Origin: Bactericera cockerelli
Lineage: Eukaryota; Arthropoda; Insecta; Hemiptera; Triozidae
Direction of reading: 5' to 3'
Assembly (NCBI GenBank): GCA_024516035.1
Contig: CM044958.1
Location: 24,153,035-24,217,034, forward strand
DNA: 64,000 nt
Below the pieces are notes generated by a model that saw only the letters and a list, made by a program, of their open reading frames with translations, was not told where the DNA came from and ran no database searches. Shown one piece after another: positions 11,456 through 22,376 of this stretch; the stretch's first letter is position 1; every line of letters begins with the position of its first letter. The translations under genes were made by a program, and so were the position numbers.

Positions 11456-12738
11456 AAACTGTTCAGTCACACAAACAAAGATACAAATCCTTTAAGAGAG
11501 AAAAAAAAAGATACAAATCCGTCCATATTTTCTCTTTCATGTAATGTATTGAATTGGTTATTAAAGTTTAAAGTAGTACATAAAAACCACTCACCTCCTG
11601 AACACGAACTGAGAAAATAATTCAGATAGGAATTATGATAGATTTCTAAAAAGTTGATTCCAAAAAGTGTTTCAATAGCATACCTAAAATATTATAAACA
11701 ACAAAGATAAAAATATGAAAATAATACCTAGTTGTATTTTAAATATGAATTAACTACTTATTATTCATTTAAACACTTGAATTTTAATTTACTAGGAGAT
11801 AAAAACAGCTCATTGGATTAATTATTTATCAAGTTTTAGAAATTCGCAATACGTCTGAAGAAACAAAAATGATATCACTATATCTACTCGCACAAAACAC
11901 AAGATGATAAGTGAAAACTTTTGATAAAACTTGCGAAAATAATTGAAAATAAACTCTATTTTCTGCACTGATAAGAGAAAAGCTCATTAGTTGTGTTGCA
12001 AAAAATAATGTAATGATTCTTGAAAAAAATTACAAAAAGTTTTGAAAGAGCGTGCGAATTCAAATGATGTGTATTAGAATTGATGTGATTAAAGCTGGAC
12101 CAAACAAATGAGATTGTGGCGCGATTAGATGGGTATTGTATTTACGTAGTTTATAATGATAAGATGATGCTCAGGCACACAACTTTGATTTTACGATTAT
12201 TGTCCATGAGAACTATGAAGTTATGAGCATACATATCTACGTATACTTCCAAGTGTGAAACCAGGGCTGAAGCTGAAACCATAGACTCGGGTACACGCAA
12301 ATCTTGCAAACTTTTTCTGAAATCTAATTACGTTGAAATATGTTGGTATTATCTGTCTTATATTGCTAGCTACACCAGCGGATTACTTTTCTACCTACTT
12401 CCTTGGGAGTTGCGAATCCCCAAACATCTGTACATATCTGTACGAAACACAATAATCCAGGAAAGTTCTCTCCTGATTGGTTGACATAGAAACCTACATA
12501 CATACATACATTGTCTTTTACTTCTAGACCTATACGACTGATTAGCACAATCAGCAATGAGATGAGAAATGTAATTTTTATTATATTAAAAAATAAAAAA
12601 TCATTTAAAGACCAGTTTTTTCTAGTTTTGGCCACCACAAAAAGACTGAAGTGCTTGAATGAACATCTGCAGTGATCTCCTAACTCCAAATGAGCACTAA
12701 AGTACGAAACTGCTTTTTTTTTGAAAATGGAAAATAAC
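11456..12738. other. Spacer with no recognised gene
   Basis: AT-rich DNA. Open frames here lack family motifs, and I see no named repeat. Confidence 0.45.
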
Positions 12739-12742
12739 AAAA

Positions 12743-12964
12743 TTCAGGTGCCATCAATACCGGGGTAAATTCAGGTGCAATCAATACCGGTGTAAATTCA
12801 GGTGCCATCAATACGGGTGTAAATTCAGGTGCCATCAATACGGTTGTAAATTCAGGTGCCATCAATACCGTTGTAAATTCAGGTGCTATCAATACCGGTG
12901 TAAATTCAGGTGCCATCAATACGGGTGTAAATTCAGGTGCCATCAATACCGGTGTAAATTCAGG
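12743..12964. repeat. 27-bp minisatellite, about 8 copies
   Basis: The unit is aattcaggtgccatcaatac plus cggtgta, about eight times, with single-base variants (ccgg, cggg, cggt and gttg at one site; caat/ccat/ctat). On the minus strand it reads as nine-residue repeats PEFTPVLMA because the period is a multiple of three. No gene context supports translation. Confidence 0.9.
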
Positions 12965-13384
12965 CCTGACATGGCACAAGGCTCGGTGTGGTGATGTACT
13001 TGTACCAATACGTGGGATTATCTATGTATATTATGTTTATGTATGCATGTAGATGTACCTATGATATGTATATATCATACGTAATTGCTTCGCAATTTTT
13101 TTTTTATCGCGCGGTATTTCCTTAAAGTAGGAAATTGACGTGCATGATTTCTCACGTATGATTCAGACAAAAAGTTGAGACACTATTGCACCTGATTGAA
13201 ACCGGAGAAATGGTCCGCTCAGATCAAGGACATGCTACACACATGACACAGGTCTGACCTGGAGCTCCTAGTTCATTCCCAGGGTAGATTTGATTCCCTG
13301 ATCTGGAATTTAACATCCGGCCTAAATCTGCGAGTACCTCAGCTAGGTATAATAATTGTTTGTATGTACAAATACATGTAGATG

Positions 13385-13535
13385 TAATAACCGACCTCAG
13401 TAGCTTGATCGATAAGGCAGTGGACTTGTAACCTGGAGGTCGGTGGTTCAAGTCCCTATTTCAGCATGGATTTAGCAAAGCCAGTTTGAGTAGTTGTGAG
13501 ATATCACGAAAGTGATTAACTACCAAGATAATAGA
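13385..13535 (+). repeat. tRNA-headed SINE (family D)
   Basis: The head cgacctcagtagcttgatcg (A box) and ggtggttcaagtcccta (B box) is followed by the body ccagtttgagtagttgtgag. Related copies are at 13735-13875 (minus), 14788-14935 (plus) and 15525-15590 (minus, partial). Confidence 0.75.
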
Positions 13536-13734
13536 CGTGTATCTATATTTTAGGTAATTTGTGTGTTTTCAAAGAAATTTTGGGTTTTTAGAGCTTTCCT
13601 GGTTATTAGATGGAGTTGAATTAGAAGGCCGGTCAAATGAGATGAGTTGAGAGAAAAAATTGCCAAACTTCTGAAATTTGAATTTTTATAATGGATCTTT
13701 GTTAGCAGTATGAGCCTAGTCATCCAAGCTTTCC

Positions 13735-13875
13735 TAATTTTTAAGTTATCATATTTTATCACAACTACTCAAACTGGCTTCACTAAATCTTCGCTGAACC
13801 TGGGACTTGAACCACCGACCTCCAGGTTACAAGTCCGCCGCCTTATCGATCAAGCCACTGAAGTCGGTAGCTTTC
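13735..13875 (-). repeat. tRNA-headed SINE (family D)
   Basis: Reverse-oriented copy of the 13385 element: the minus strand reads CGACTTCAGTGGCTTGATCG, the B box GGTGGTTCAAGTCCC, and the CCAGTTTGAGTAGTTGTGA body. Confidence 0.75.
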
Positions 13876-14787
13876 CTAAATTCCAATCAGGTTTTTAAAA
13901 AAAAAAAAAACTCTCTTAAAAGTGTTGATCTATACATTAATACACATTATAAAGGGTGGTTAAAAAAAGTAGGTAAGTCTGTTAACCACATATATTATGG
14001 ACCATTTTAGGGGGGGGGGGGGGTTAACTCTTTAACACGTTCGTTACCGAACGGCCATATGTGGATGTTTTTGTGTTTTTCTTTGGGACCGAAACACACA
14101 TGTGGCCGTTATCAAAATTTTAACGAGGGACCGGACATCCATATATGGCCTTTTTGAGGTAGGTTGTTAGTATTAGAACAGATATACAGGGTGTAACAGA
14201 CTAAATGTAAAATCTCTTAAGAGGTGGTAGTATAGATCATTTCCAACCATTAATGTTCTATAACTTTTTTGATTTAACTCAGTGGTTCTCGAGATATTAT
14301 TTTTTTGAATTATTTTTACAAGTCCCCTGCCGCTCGACAAAGAATGGCATCTAACTCCGTAAATACAGTAGATGAAGCAATAGATTTAACTTTTTCCATA
14401 AGATAACAATATTTCACTATTATTTAGACTAGATTTATTCTTAAAAAGTGCACACGTACTGAAAAAAAATCGGCAGCAGCGGAAAATTTATCGCGAACAT
14501 GAAATCCACCAAAAACTTCAGCCGCCATTTTCTCAAAATACTGCCCTCATAAAGTATTGGTTTCATTTATGTAAAAACTTGCTTGAAGTCTTATCTTTCA
14601 GAAAATATGACACACTTGATATAAAACTTTCATTTTTTATTGAAACCAAGAGAAACTAAAAAAAAAGTCAGTCAGTCTACTAACTGTACCTACTAGGCTA
14701 CCATCCTACTTTTACCTAGGGAACTAATTTTTTTCTTCAATTTGACAAATTATGGTTGTCATTTACTTTCCAACGGCCCAAAAAATT

Positions 14788-14935
14788 AGCCTCAGTCGAA
14801 TCATTGATAAGGCTGCGGACTCTTAACTTGGAGGTCACTGGTTCGAGTCTCAAGTATGGCAAATATTTAGTAAGACGAGTTTGAGCTATTGTGACACCAC
14901 GATCGTGATTAATTGACCTTAATATTTTAGTATGT
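14788..14935 (+). repeat. tRNA-headed SINE (family D) in foldback arm
   Basis: It has tagcctcagtcgaatcattg and actggttcgagtctcaag in head position, then gacgagtttgagctattgtg. The right arm contains the inverted counterpart at 15525-15590. Confidence 0.65.
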
Positions 14936-14942
14936 ATGTATG

Positions 14943-15236
14943 GTTTAATTTGTGGTGAAGCACAAGGCCTCAACACATTTTTTGTGGGTAGCGCAGCATT
15001 ACTAAGAGCCTCCTTTACTTTTCGAATTATTCTATTACATTAATTTCTTTTTACTCTGGTAATGCCGCCACTGGTCGTTACTCATACAAGTAACTACTCA
15101 TTTTTCCTCACGAGGTATGAGTGGACCCCGAACATCCAAGTACAGAGCAGAAAAACTCCTGTCCCGCTGGGGATCGAACCCAGGTCACCATGCGTGCAAC
15201 GCCTAGCACGCTAACTCACTCTGCCACGGTGACTAC
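14943..15236 (-). repeat. tRNA-headed SINE (family A)
   Basis: On the minus strand it reads GTCACCGTGGCAGAGTGAG, then CTGGGTTCGATCCCCAGCG, and the family body. It lies in the loop of the foldback and is close to the copy at 63331. Confidence 0.85.
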
Positions 15237-15679
15237 TAATTGACCTTAATATTTTAGTATTCCATGTGTTTTATTAAAATTCAGTACCTACTAACATAAT
15301 AATTTGTACCTCTATGTACCAACCTATGAATGTTCAGTATTTACCGTACCACCTTTACCTGTGGGTGTTAACTATGTAGGTACATTGTTATGTTTCATTT
15401 CATTCAAACCATTTTATCATTGAGACCCTTTCCTCTTATGAACAAATGAACAATTACGATTAATATTGATTTCTGAAGCACCACAGCTAAAAGTATCATA
15501 CATGGATACGTACATACTAATTTGCCACACAGACTCAAACCAGTGACCTCCAAGTTAAGAGTCTACTGAGGCAAACTTTTGGGCCGTTGGAAAATAAATG
15601 GCAACCATAATTTGTCAAATTGAAGAAAAAAATTAGTTCCCTAGGTAAAAGTAGGATGGTAGCCTAGTAGGTACAGTTA

Positions 15680-16433
15680 CGAGGGGGGACCCAAAAGTAA
15701 CGGGAATTAGGTGGTGGAGGGAACACGGAGGGGGGGATCGGGTTGTCCAGTGATTCTTTTCCAAGTGGCTACTCTTCCAAGTAAGTGTGCAAAGTTCATT
15801 TGCTGTGAGTGCATTCGTTCGTCCGTGAAAATTTTTCTAGTGAAACGACTTTTTTCTTTTCGGCGAAAAAGTGAAATGGCTTCAAGAACGGACGAAAACA
15901 TTGAACAAATCAACATTCTTGTCCGTGAAGACCTTGCCGAACCATCGATCAACTTTGTGAGATGTCTGGATTGTCATGGAGTTCAATTCAGAGGATTTTA
16001 ACTGAAGATTTGATCATGAAGAGGATTGCAGCCAAATTTGTTCCTCGCCTTCTCTCTGACGATCAAAATAAGGAGCGTCGCGACTTCAGGCCTGTCTGGA
16101 GCTGCTAAATCAGTTGTATGAAGACCAGATTTTTTTCTCAAGGTTATAACTGACGATGAATCATGGTGCTACGGCTATGACCCCGAAATTTTTACAGCCA
16201 CTCGTTGCTCTCCGCACTCAGCCATTTCACGTTGTTATTTAACGTTTTCGCCGAAAAGAAAAAAGTCGTTTCACTAGAAAAATTCTCACGGACGAACGAA
16301 TGCACTCACAGCAAATGAACTTTGCACACTTACTTGGGAGAGTAGCCACTTGGAAAAGAATCACTGGACAACCCGATCCCCCCTCCGTGTTCCCCCTACC
16401 ACCTAATTCCCGTTACTTTTGGGTCCCCCCTCG
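15680..16433 (+). mobile_element. mariner element with long inverted ends and deleted transposase
   Basis: The ends start CGAGGGGGGACCCAAAAGTA, are inverted for roughly 195 bp each, and sit in a TA duplication (15678-15679 and 16434-16435). Between them on the plus strand, from 15876 to about 16190, is a broken mariner transposase. It starts MASRTDENIEQINILVRED and continues across frameshifts to pieces like SSRILTEDLIMKRIAAKFVP and TDDESWCYGYDPE, where the catalytic-region signature DDE(S/T)W.YGYDPE is recognisable. Long ends and a truncated gene make it non-autonomous. Confidence 0.88.
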
Positions 16434-17227
16434 TAGTAGTACTGACTGACTTTTTTTTTATTTCTCTTGGTTTCAATAAAAAATGAAAGTTTTATATCAA
16501 GTGTGTCATATTCTCTGAAAGATAAGACTTCAAGCAAGTTTTTACATAAATGAAACCAATACTTTATGAGGGCAGTATTTTGAGAAAATGGCGGCTGAAG
16601 TTTCAGGTGGATTTCATGTTCGCGATAAATTTTCCGCTGCTGCCGATTTTTTTCAGTACGTGTGCACTTTTTAAGAATAAATCTAGTCTAAATAATAGTG
16701 AAATATTGTTATCTTACGGAAAAAGTTAAATCTATTGCTTAATCTACTGTATTTACGGAGTTAGATGCCATTCTTTGTCGAGCGGCAGGGGACTCGTAAA
16801 AATAATTCAAAAAAAAATAATATCTCGAGAACCACTGAGTTAAATCAAAAGTGTTATAGAACATTAATGGTTAAAAATGATCTATACTACCACCCCTTAA
16901 GAGATTTTACATTTAGTCTGTTACACCCTGTATAGGATCGATTCTTGTACAAATACGATGCCAAATATGCAAAAAAAATCATTTTGGTACCCAGGATGCA
17001 ACAGCGACTTTACCGCCTGGTCCCTACGTAAAACTTGAAAAAATTGGCTTGGTAACGAACGTGATAACAAAAGGTGCGAAAATGCTTTCTAACGGAGTGA
17101 CACGTCCTTCGAGTTGAAATTTTTTTATCGAATATTTTTAGTTACACCTCCTTACCTGTTTGAGCTACTGGAACAGGATAAAAAATTCACTCTCAATACA
17201 AGATGTCAGCTTTCTTTTGACGTAAAA

Positions 17228-17427
17228 AAACATACCCATGCTTATCCCGAAGGGAAAAGTCCTCCTATACATAAAAATATCGAGTAAAATAGCTGTAGTG
17301 ATATACTCGTATAGTCACAAAAATAAAAAAAAACATACCCATGCTTATCCCGAAGGGAAAAGTCCTCCTATACATAAAAATATCGAGTAAAATAGCTGTA
17401 GTGATATACTCGTATAGTCACAAAAAT
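17228..17427. repeat. Tandem duplication, about 103-bp period
   Basis: The stretch aaacatacccatgcttatcc through gtatagtcacaaaaa occurs twice back to back (17228-17325 and 17332-17427), almost identical, so the duplication is recent or an assembly artefact. Confidence 0.9.
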
Positions 17428-17799
17428 TGAGGCATTACTAACGCAAAGGAAGGGTCTACACTCTACAATGATAAATTTTCATAAAACAAAATTAACAGAC
17501 TTACTGAGGCTCACTCGACTGATGTATTAATTATAAAATCAGCGCTGCAGGGGGTATACCTACGGGTATACCTCAAAAATGTGTATAGGTCTCATCAGTT
17601 TTGATATGGAGCCGACAGGATATAACATTATGAGTGGGCTTATTTCATTACAAAACATTTTTCAATCATAGAATTTTCATTTAATTTTGTTCCGTTATAA
17701 TATTCTATCCGGCTATTGCAGAAACAAAGGCTAATCAGATTGTTAACTAGAGATCCTAATGGAGAAATTAACTGATTAGTCCATTGGATAGTGCTTTTT

Positions 17800-17985
17800 T
17801 TTAATGTAGTTGTGCCCCGGAACCGTTTTCGCATTACTTCAGGGCACTTTACTTTTACATCCATGCCATTCCAGAAACGGAAAAACTCGGTTAGAATTTT
17901 CCGCTCCTGCCGGGATTCGAATCTCTGGGTCAGCAACCAATGCTCTAAACCACTTAGCCACGGAAGTCTTAGTGCTAACAGAGTT
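17800..17985 (-). repeat. tRNA-headed SINE (family F)
   Basis: Minus-strand copy of the 11276 element: head CCGTGGCTAAGTGGTTTAGAGC, B box-like AGAGATTCGAATCCCGGCAG, then the tail TTTCCGTTTCTGGAATGG, AAGTGCCCTGAAGTAATGCG. Confidence 0.75.
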
Positions 17986-17989
17986 TTAA

Positions 17990-18900
17990 ATAGTGACAGT
18001 TTCCCACTAATAAAATGCATTCTGACTTTGCAACACCCTTATGTGTCGCTAAGTAGGTACCTTGTGGTTGCGCGATGCTCTGAAGTATACCTACCTACCT
18101 ATGTCTATTTGACGTTATCATTTTAGGTGACGATACCAAACCTAAAATTATCACCATAAAATTTTGAGGCTCAGGTTTAAAACCTGAAATCCAGGAATCA
18201 AAGGAATAAAAAAACGCCTAGGAGACCATACTTCTTTCTTTGAAAGTGACAATTTTCTTTACAGCATTAAACAACAAAACATATTTTAGGTTTTATCTAA
18301 CAGAAAGTTAATGCTTTTCTCTGAATAAATTGAGTATTGTGCCATTTTCCGATCACATAATTGTTACATAGTAAAAGAGTTTTCATATTCGACCTTTGCC
18401 TGGTGTGGGTGTAGATCACGTGATAGCTGCTGGGCAACACGTGATCGACCTTACACCTTACATACATAAGTAATCATCACTATACCTACCATTTAAAACT
18501 ATATGAAATTAATGCCAAATTGTAAATTGATAAAGAATGCTTCATAATTAGAAATTTCAATATGACTTTAATCTTTGTATCTATTTCTAGTATTTCTTTT
18601 TTTATCTAGGTATAGTCAAAAAAAGAAAATGATTGGGCCTCTAGAGTACCTATCTAAGATTTCAGTGCGGTAATCATACCCTTGTAATGATAAATAGATA
18701 CCTACTATGCAGTCTAGGTACCTATATAATATACTAATTTCAAAGTTTTCAGAACATAAAAGCTGCCTTAAAAAATTAATGTCATAGTAGGTCATTGGTA
18801 TATTTCAAAAAAAATGTGTAATTTTCTAATTTTAGTGCATATTTTTTATGTATGTATGTATGTATATTGTATATATTGTATATTTAATCGGTAATACTTA
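17990..18900. other. Spacer with no recognised gene
   Basis: AT-rich. It includes the short inverted pair cacgtgat...tcacgtgat near 18415-18445 and (GTAT)n near 18850. Nothing else is recognised. Confidence 0.4.
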
Positions 18901-18911
18901 TTCTACAAAAT

Positions 18912-19070
18912 TAGTGGTCACCGTGGTCGAGTGAGTTTGAGTTAGGGTTAGGTACTTAGGCATTGCTGTTCGATAGTTCGATGTTCTATATCCAGCGGAC
19001 CAGGAATTTTTCTGTTCTGTACTTGGATGTTCGGGGTACAAGTACACTCATACTTTGTGAGAAAAACCAT
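18912..19070 (+). repeat. tRNA-headed SINE (family A), decayed
   Basis: The head gtcaccgtggtcgagtgagt, the body ttctgttctgtacttggatg and ttcggggtac are recognisable, but the B box region is eroded. Confidence 0.65.
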
Positions 19071-19194
19071 TTTATTGTTTCCTTTTCTTTATTTTTTTAT
19101 AATAATTATTGCTATTGTACATATAAATATCTTAGTATCTAATAAAGCATTATTAATTAATCATAATAACATTTGGGAAAAATTTCTATTATTT

Positions 19195-19320
19195 TTGAGT
19201 GTTTGGGGTTTAATGTTCCTTTCAAGTCTTCCAACTGCAGCTAAGGTTGTATCGAGATAGGGGTTTTACCCCCCTATGCCACCGCTTCACTGGAAACTTT
19301 CCATTCTGTGTTGAGCCAAG
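19195..19320 (-). repeat. 5S-headed SINE fragment (family B body)
   Basis: Only the body and tail side remain (ttggggtttaatgttcctttcaa, ataggggttttacccccc). The 5S head is missing. Confidence 0.45.
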
Positions 19321-19497
19321 AAATAACGCCATGGCTTATGGCTTTTCTGAAGAATTAGTCCAGCACATCATTTTTGAGCGACAAAGTACCAAATATTCTC
19401 TGTTAACCCCTACAACCACCGGAAACAAGATAATATTCTATCCGGAAACATGCACACGGGAGAAGTAGAATTCATTGATAAAATGTAGTTATTGAAA

Positions 19498-20300
19498 ATA
19501 CACTACCAATTATGGACCCAATACTTCCTCGTGATTGGTAAATCACTTGTATCTCCAAAACTTCTTACCCGATTCTCTACGTGTCGATGGCGTGTTGAAT
19601 GTACCGGTTCTCGTAGGTTCTTTCACTTTGCCTCTTCCGAAACCTACTTGGGGTCGGCATTGTTCAACATCATGGTTGAGGTTAGTTGGTTGTGGTACAT
19701 TTTCACGGTTGGAGGCTGGGTGAGGTTAATGTGGGTAGGAGCTTCATGCGTTTCCTGCGAATGGAGGGTACAACACCCCAGTCGTGATATGACCATGCAG
19801 TTGAAAGCGACGTTAAACAAAAAATATCAATAAAAAAATACTGTATCGGCAAGTTTAAGACCTTATTTTTGCACTTATTTTTCAAAAATTTCGGTCGATC
19901 ATATTTTATAAAATAATTACAAAATGAACAATATAAAACACTAATACTCAAAATCGGGTGGGTGGTTAACGAGATATACCTAAGCGTATAAGTTAAAGAG
20001 AGTTGATTAATTAAAAAAAGGACCATCAAAAATACGTCTTCGATATGTGTACAAAACTTCGTTGAAATCCGTTCAGTAGGGTCTGAGATTTAACAGCCTG
20101 GCGACAGACAGACACAAAACCAAAGTTACTCATGAGGATATGAAACGTCTAGAAATAGGAAAAATTGAAATTCAAAGATTTCAAATTAAAAAAAAATTGA
20201 AACAGTAGAGAAAAATATTTTCTTTTTACAAAAATGAACACAATACTTCCGATTTTTAATATTAGAAATTTATCGGAAGTAATACAATGCATTATCAAGA
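19498..20300. repeat. Interspersed repeat family 'CACTGCCAATTATGG', with a nested SINE
   Basis: The left edge actaccaattatggacccaatacttcctcgtgattgg and the right part (acgacagacagacacaaaacc..., cacaatacttccgattttt, aatattagaaattt) recur at 46090-46975, 42410-42760 and partly at 28385, 40770 and 58075. It has no coding capacity. It looks like a MITE family whose ends contain the acttccgat motif. A SINE is inserted at 19562-19830. Confidence 0.6.
19562..19830 (+). repeat. SINE with 5S-like start and tRNA-type tail, rearranged
   Basis: It begins with a 5S-like piece (gtcgatggcgtgttgaatg, accggttctcgtagg), jumps to cctacttggggtcggcattgttcaac as in the tail of family C, and then to the shared body (ggctgggtgaggttaatgtg, cgaatggagggta) and the gcgacgttaaac tail of family B. 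It may be one insertion into another. Confidence 0.55.
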
Positions 20301-20647
20301 GAACTGCTTTATTCATAGTTAGACGGTTTGTTTATCACCTGAAGAAAGGTAAGGAGACACACCAGGAAGGGTGCTGGAAATTACGCATTAGAAAATAATG
20401 GGATCCCGATATTCTCGATACTTCCACAGCCCTTTCAATCCCCGGAGGAGAGTTGATTAAACCAGGTTAATAATTATGCCAAAGGAGTTAAAAAGAGGTA
20501 GTACCTAGTGGTTGTGCGTTGTATGTAATTAAATGTTTAAATAAAATACATGTGCGTATGAATTGTAGCATATTTTTTTGTTTGCTTCTTCCTATGTTTT
20601 GTCAACAGTTTGTGTTCTTAAATATATACATACATTTCCCTTGCCTT

Positions 20648-20950
20648 TATCCCATATTAGGTTGGGGTCGGCATTGTTCAACCTCATGATTGAGGTTCAT
20701 AGGGTGGAGCATATTTTTTTTGGCTGGATGCCCTTCCTAACGCTAACGATTTTATTTGATTTTAACGTACTGATCAGGACGGTGGTGTTACCCTCCATTC
20801 GCTGGGAGCCTGGGAATCGTACCAGCTACCAACATTAACTTCACCCAGCCTGGGTAGGGCCAGAAATGCCAGCCACGCGCGTTTGGAGGGAACGAACTAG
20901 GGATCTCTGGACTACGGGCAGTAGACGCAACTGTTATGCCACAGAGGCTG
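20648..20950 (-). repeat. tRNA-headed SINE (family C)
   Basis: On the minus strand: head GCCTCTGTGGCATAACAGTTG with CCCTAGTTCGTTCCC, shared body (GGTGAAGTTAATGTTGGTAGC, CGAATGGAGGGTAACACC), and tail GTTAGGAAGGGCATCCAGCC. It is the same family as 4691-5041. Confidence 0.8.
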
Positions 20951-20959
20951 ATTGTGTTC

Positions 20960-21955
20960 TTAAACTATGTACATATTATATTAACTTTATAAAATGCGCA
21001 TGGCCAATGTGATATCAGTTACTGCCATTCCTTATAAATGTCTAAAAGTATATGGTTAAATACATACAAAAAAAAATTAATATTGGACTGCCTTCCTTGT
21101 ATTTATTCGTCCCCAGGCAGCCCTGGCTATACATTTGCTTGCAGCAAAAAACATAATATATACGAGTATTATATTACCAAAATCAGTCTCGTAAAAATTT
21201 ACTGTACATAATATGTACAGTAAATACATATTATGTATGTCTCGAACCATTGAAAATACTCGCCTTTAAATAAAAAATAAAATCAGACGCAATACAATGA
21301 TAGAATAGAAGTAGGGGAGGTGATCAGGGGTTTGTAAACAAGAAAACACCGCTGCATTGTACCCTTTTCTCTTGTCAAGCGGATGGTTACAGGTTCAGAA
21401 TCCTCAGCTGGAAAGATTTAGGCTCAAGTTTGTGTCAACTCCGAGTTGCCCCTGAGGCTGTTAAATCTTGCAACCCATCACCACCCCTCATATTTTGTTA
21501 CATATTTCCATCTCAATGATGCATATTCTCAATGTCGGTAATTTATACTGTTACTCTCCATCCATTTTGCCTTTTCTCAATCCTACTTGGGCTCGGCATT
21601 GGTCAACCTCTTGCTTCTGGTTGAAGATGGTGGATTCTATCACTCCTACTCCCATATTTTACAGCTGAATGCACAGCAACCCTATGAAGGGTACCAATGA
21701 TTTGTGTTACTGTCTTCTGGCCCGACAAAGCACATTCCGTATTTGTTTAACGTCCCCCAGCACACAGTCTATCGACACATCGGTAATGACTTAATGAGGC
21801 CAAGAAATCGAGATTTGTATAATTTGTTCATAGAAATAAAGCATTTGAGATCTGTAATCTATCTATATTCTATTATATTAAAGTGGTGTTTTTCAACTTT
21901 TTAGTTATATACACCACTAGATCTGTAATAATTTGTTCGTATAAATTAAGTATGG
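20960..21955. other. Spacer upstream of the mutase gene
   Basis: No gene. At 21560-21680 there is a decayed SINE tail (cctacttgggctcggcattggtcaacc). The rest is AT-rich. Confidence 0.45.
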
Positions 21956-22376
21956 AACATGGAAAGGACAGCCGGTAGGAAACGGACGTGCGAGAAATGA
22001 AAACAATCCCCGCGCCGCCGAAGCGGAAGCAATTCCGATTTCCGCGCCACATTCATGCGCCGCGCACGAAATTTTGAAAAGCCAAAGAAAGAAGAAAGCG
22101 TACCGAGATGAAACCCGCCACAGTGAAACGCCATTCCAGTGCATTCTATCTACTCGCCACACGTGAGCTCCCGTACATCCTCATTCATCGCACTTGTTTA
22201 CAAAAATTAAAAACGTTAAAAGTTTTTAAAATACCTAAAATAAGAAATACAACATATTTTATAGTTACTTTACGTTGATTTTTCGTTCACTATACTTAAT
22301 AATTTATTAGTGAATTTTTAATTTGTTGGCAGTTTATTAAATCTTGAGGCACATTCAAGCGTTTCGTCAAATACCG
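21956..22376 (+). promoter_or_regulatory. Probable promoter and 5' UTR exon of the phosphoglycerate mutase gene
   Basis: About 21960-22170 is GC- and CpG-rich (for example cgcgccgccgaagcggaagc) in an AT-rich neighbourhood, as many housekeeping promoters are. Downstream, a good donor ACCG|GTAAGT at 22377 lacks any long reading frame before it, so it fits a non-coding first exon spliced to the coding exon acceptor at 24764. The transcription start is not determinable from sequence alone. Confidence 0.45.

Larger units (their letters stand above)
14183..16934. mobile_element. Foldback element with inverted arms, nested inside the piggyBac-like copy
   Basis: The left arm 14183-14870 and right arm about 15525-15677 plus 16436-16934 are inverted copies. 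They begin tatacagggtgtaacagac and end gtctgttacaccctgtata. The loop holds SINEs, and the right arm is interrupted by a mariner at 15680-16433. I see no coding capacity of its own. Confidence 0.8.
14036..17063. mobile_element. piggyBac-like non-autonomous element carrying nested insertions
   Basis: The left end is TTAA (14032-14035) followed by CACGTTCGTTACC. The right end is GGTAACGAACGTG followed by ATAA, so the inverted ends match for 13 bp and the TTAA target is duplicated with one change. Most of its length is a later foldback insertion (14183-16934). No transposase is visible. The piggyBac assignment rests on the TTAA target and short ends only. Confidence 0.55.

Noticed and set aside
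12680..12979. PEFTPVLMA repeat frame as a peptide precursor
   Set aside because: There are no dibasic cleavage sites and no signal peptide, and the frame is explained by a 27-bp minisatellite.
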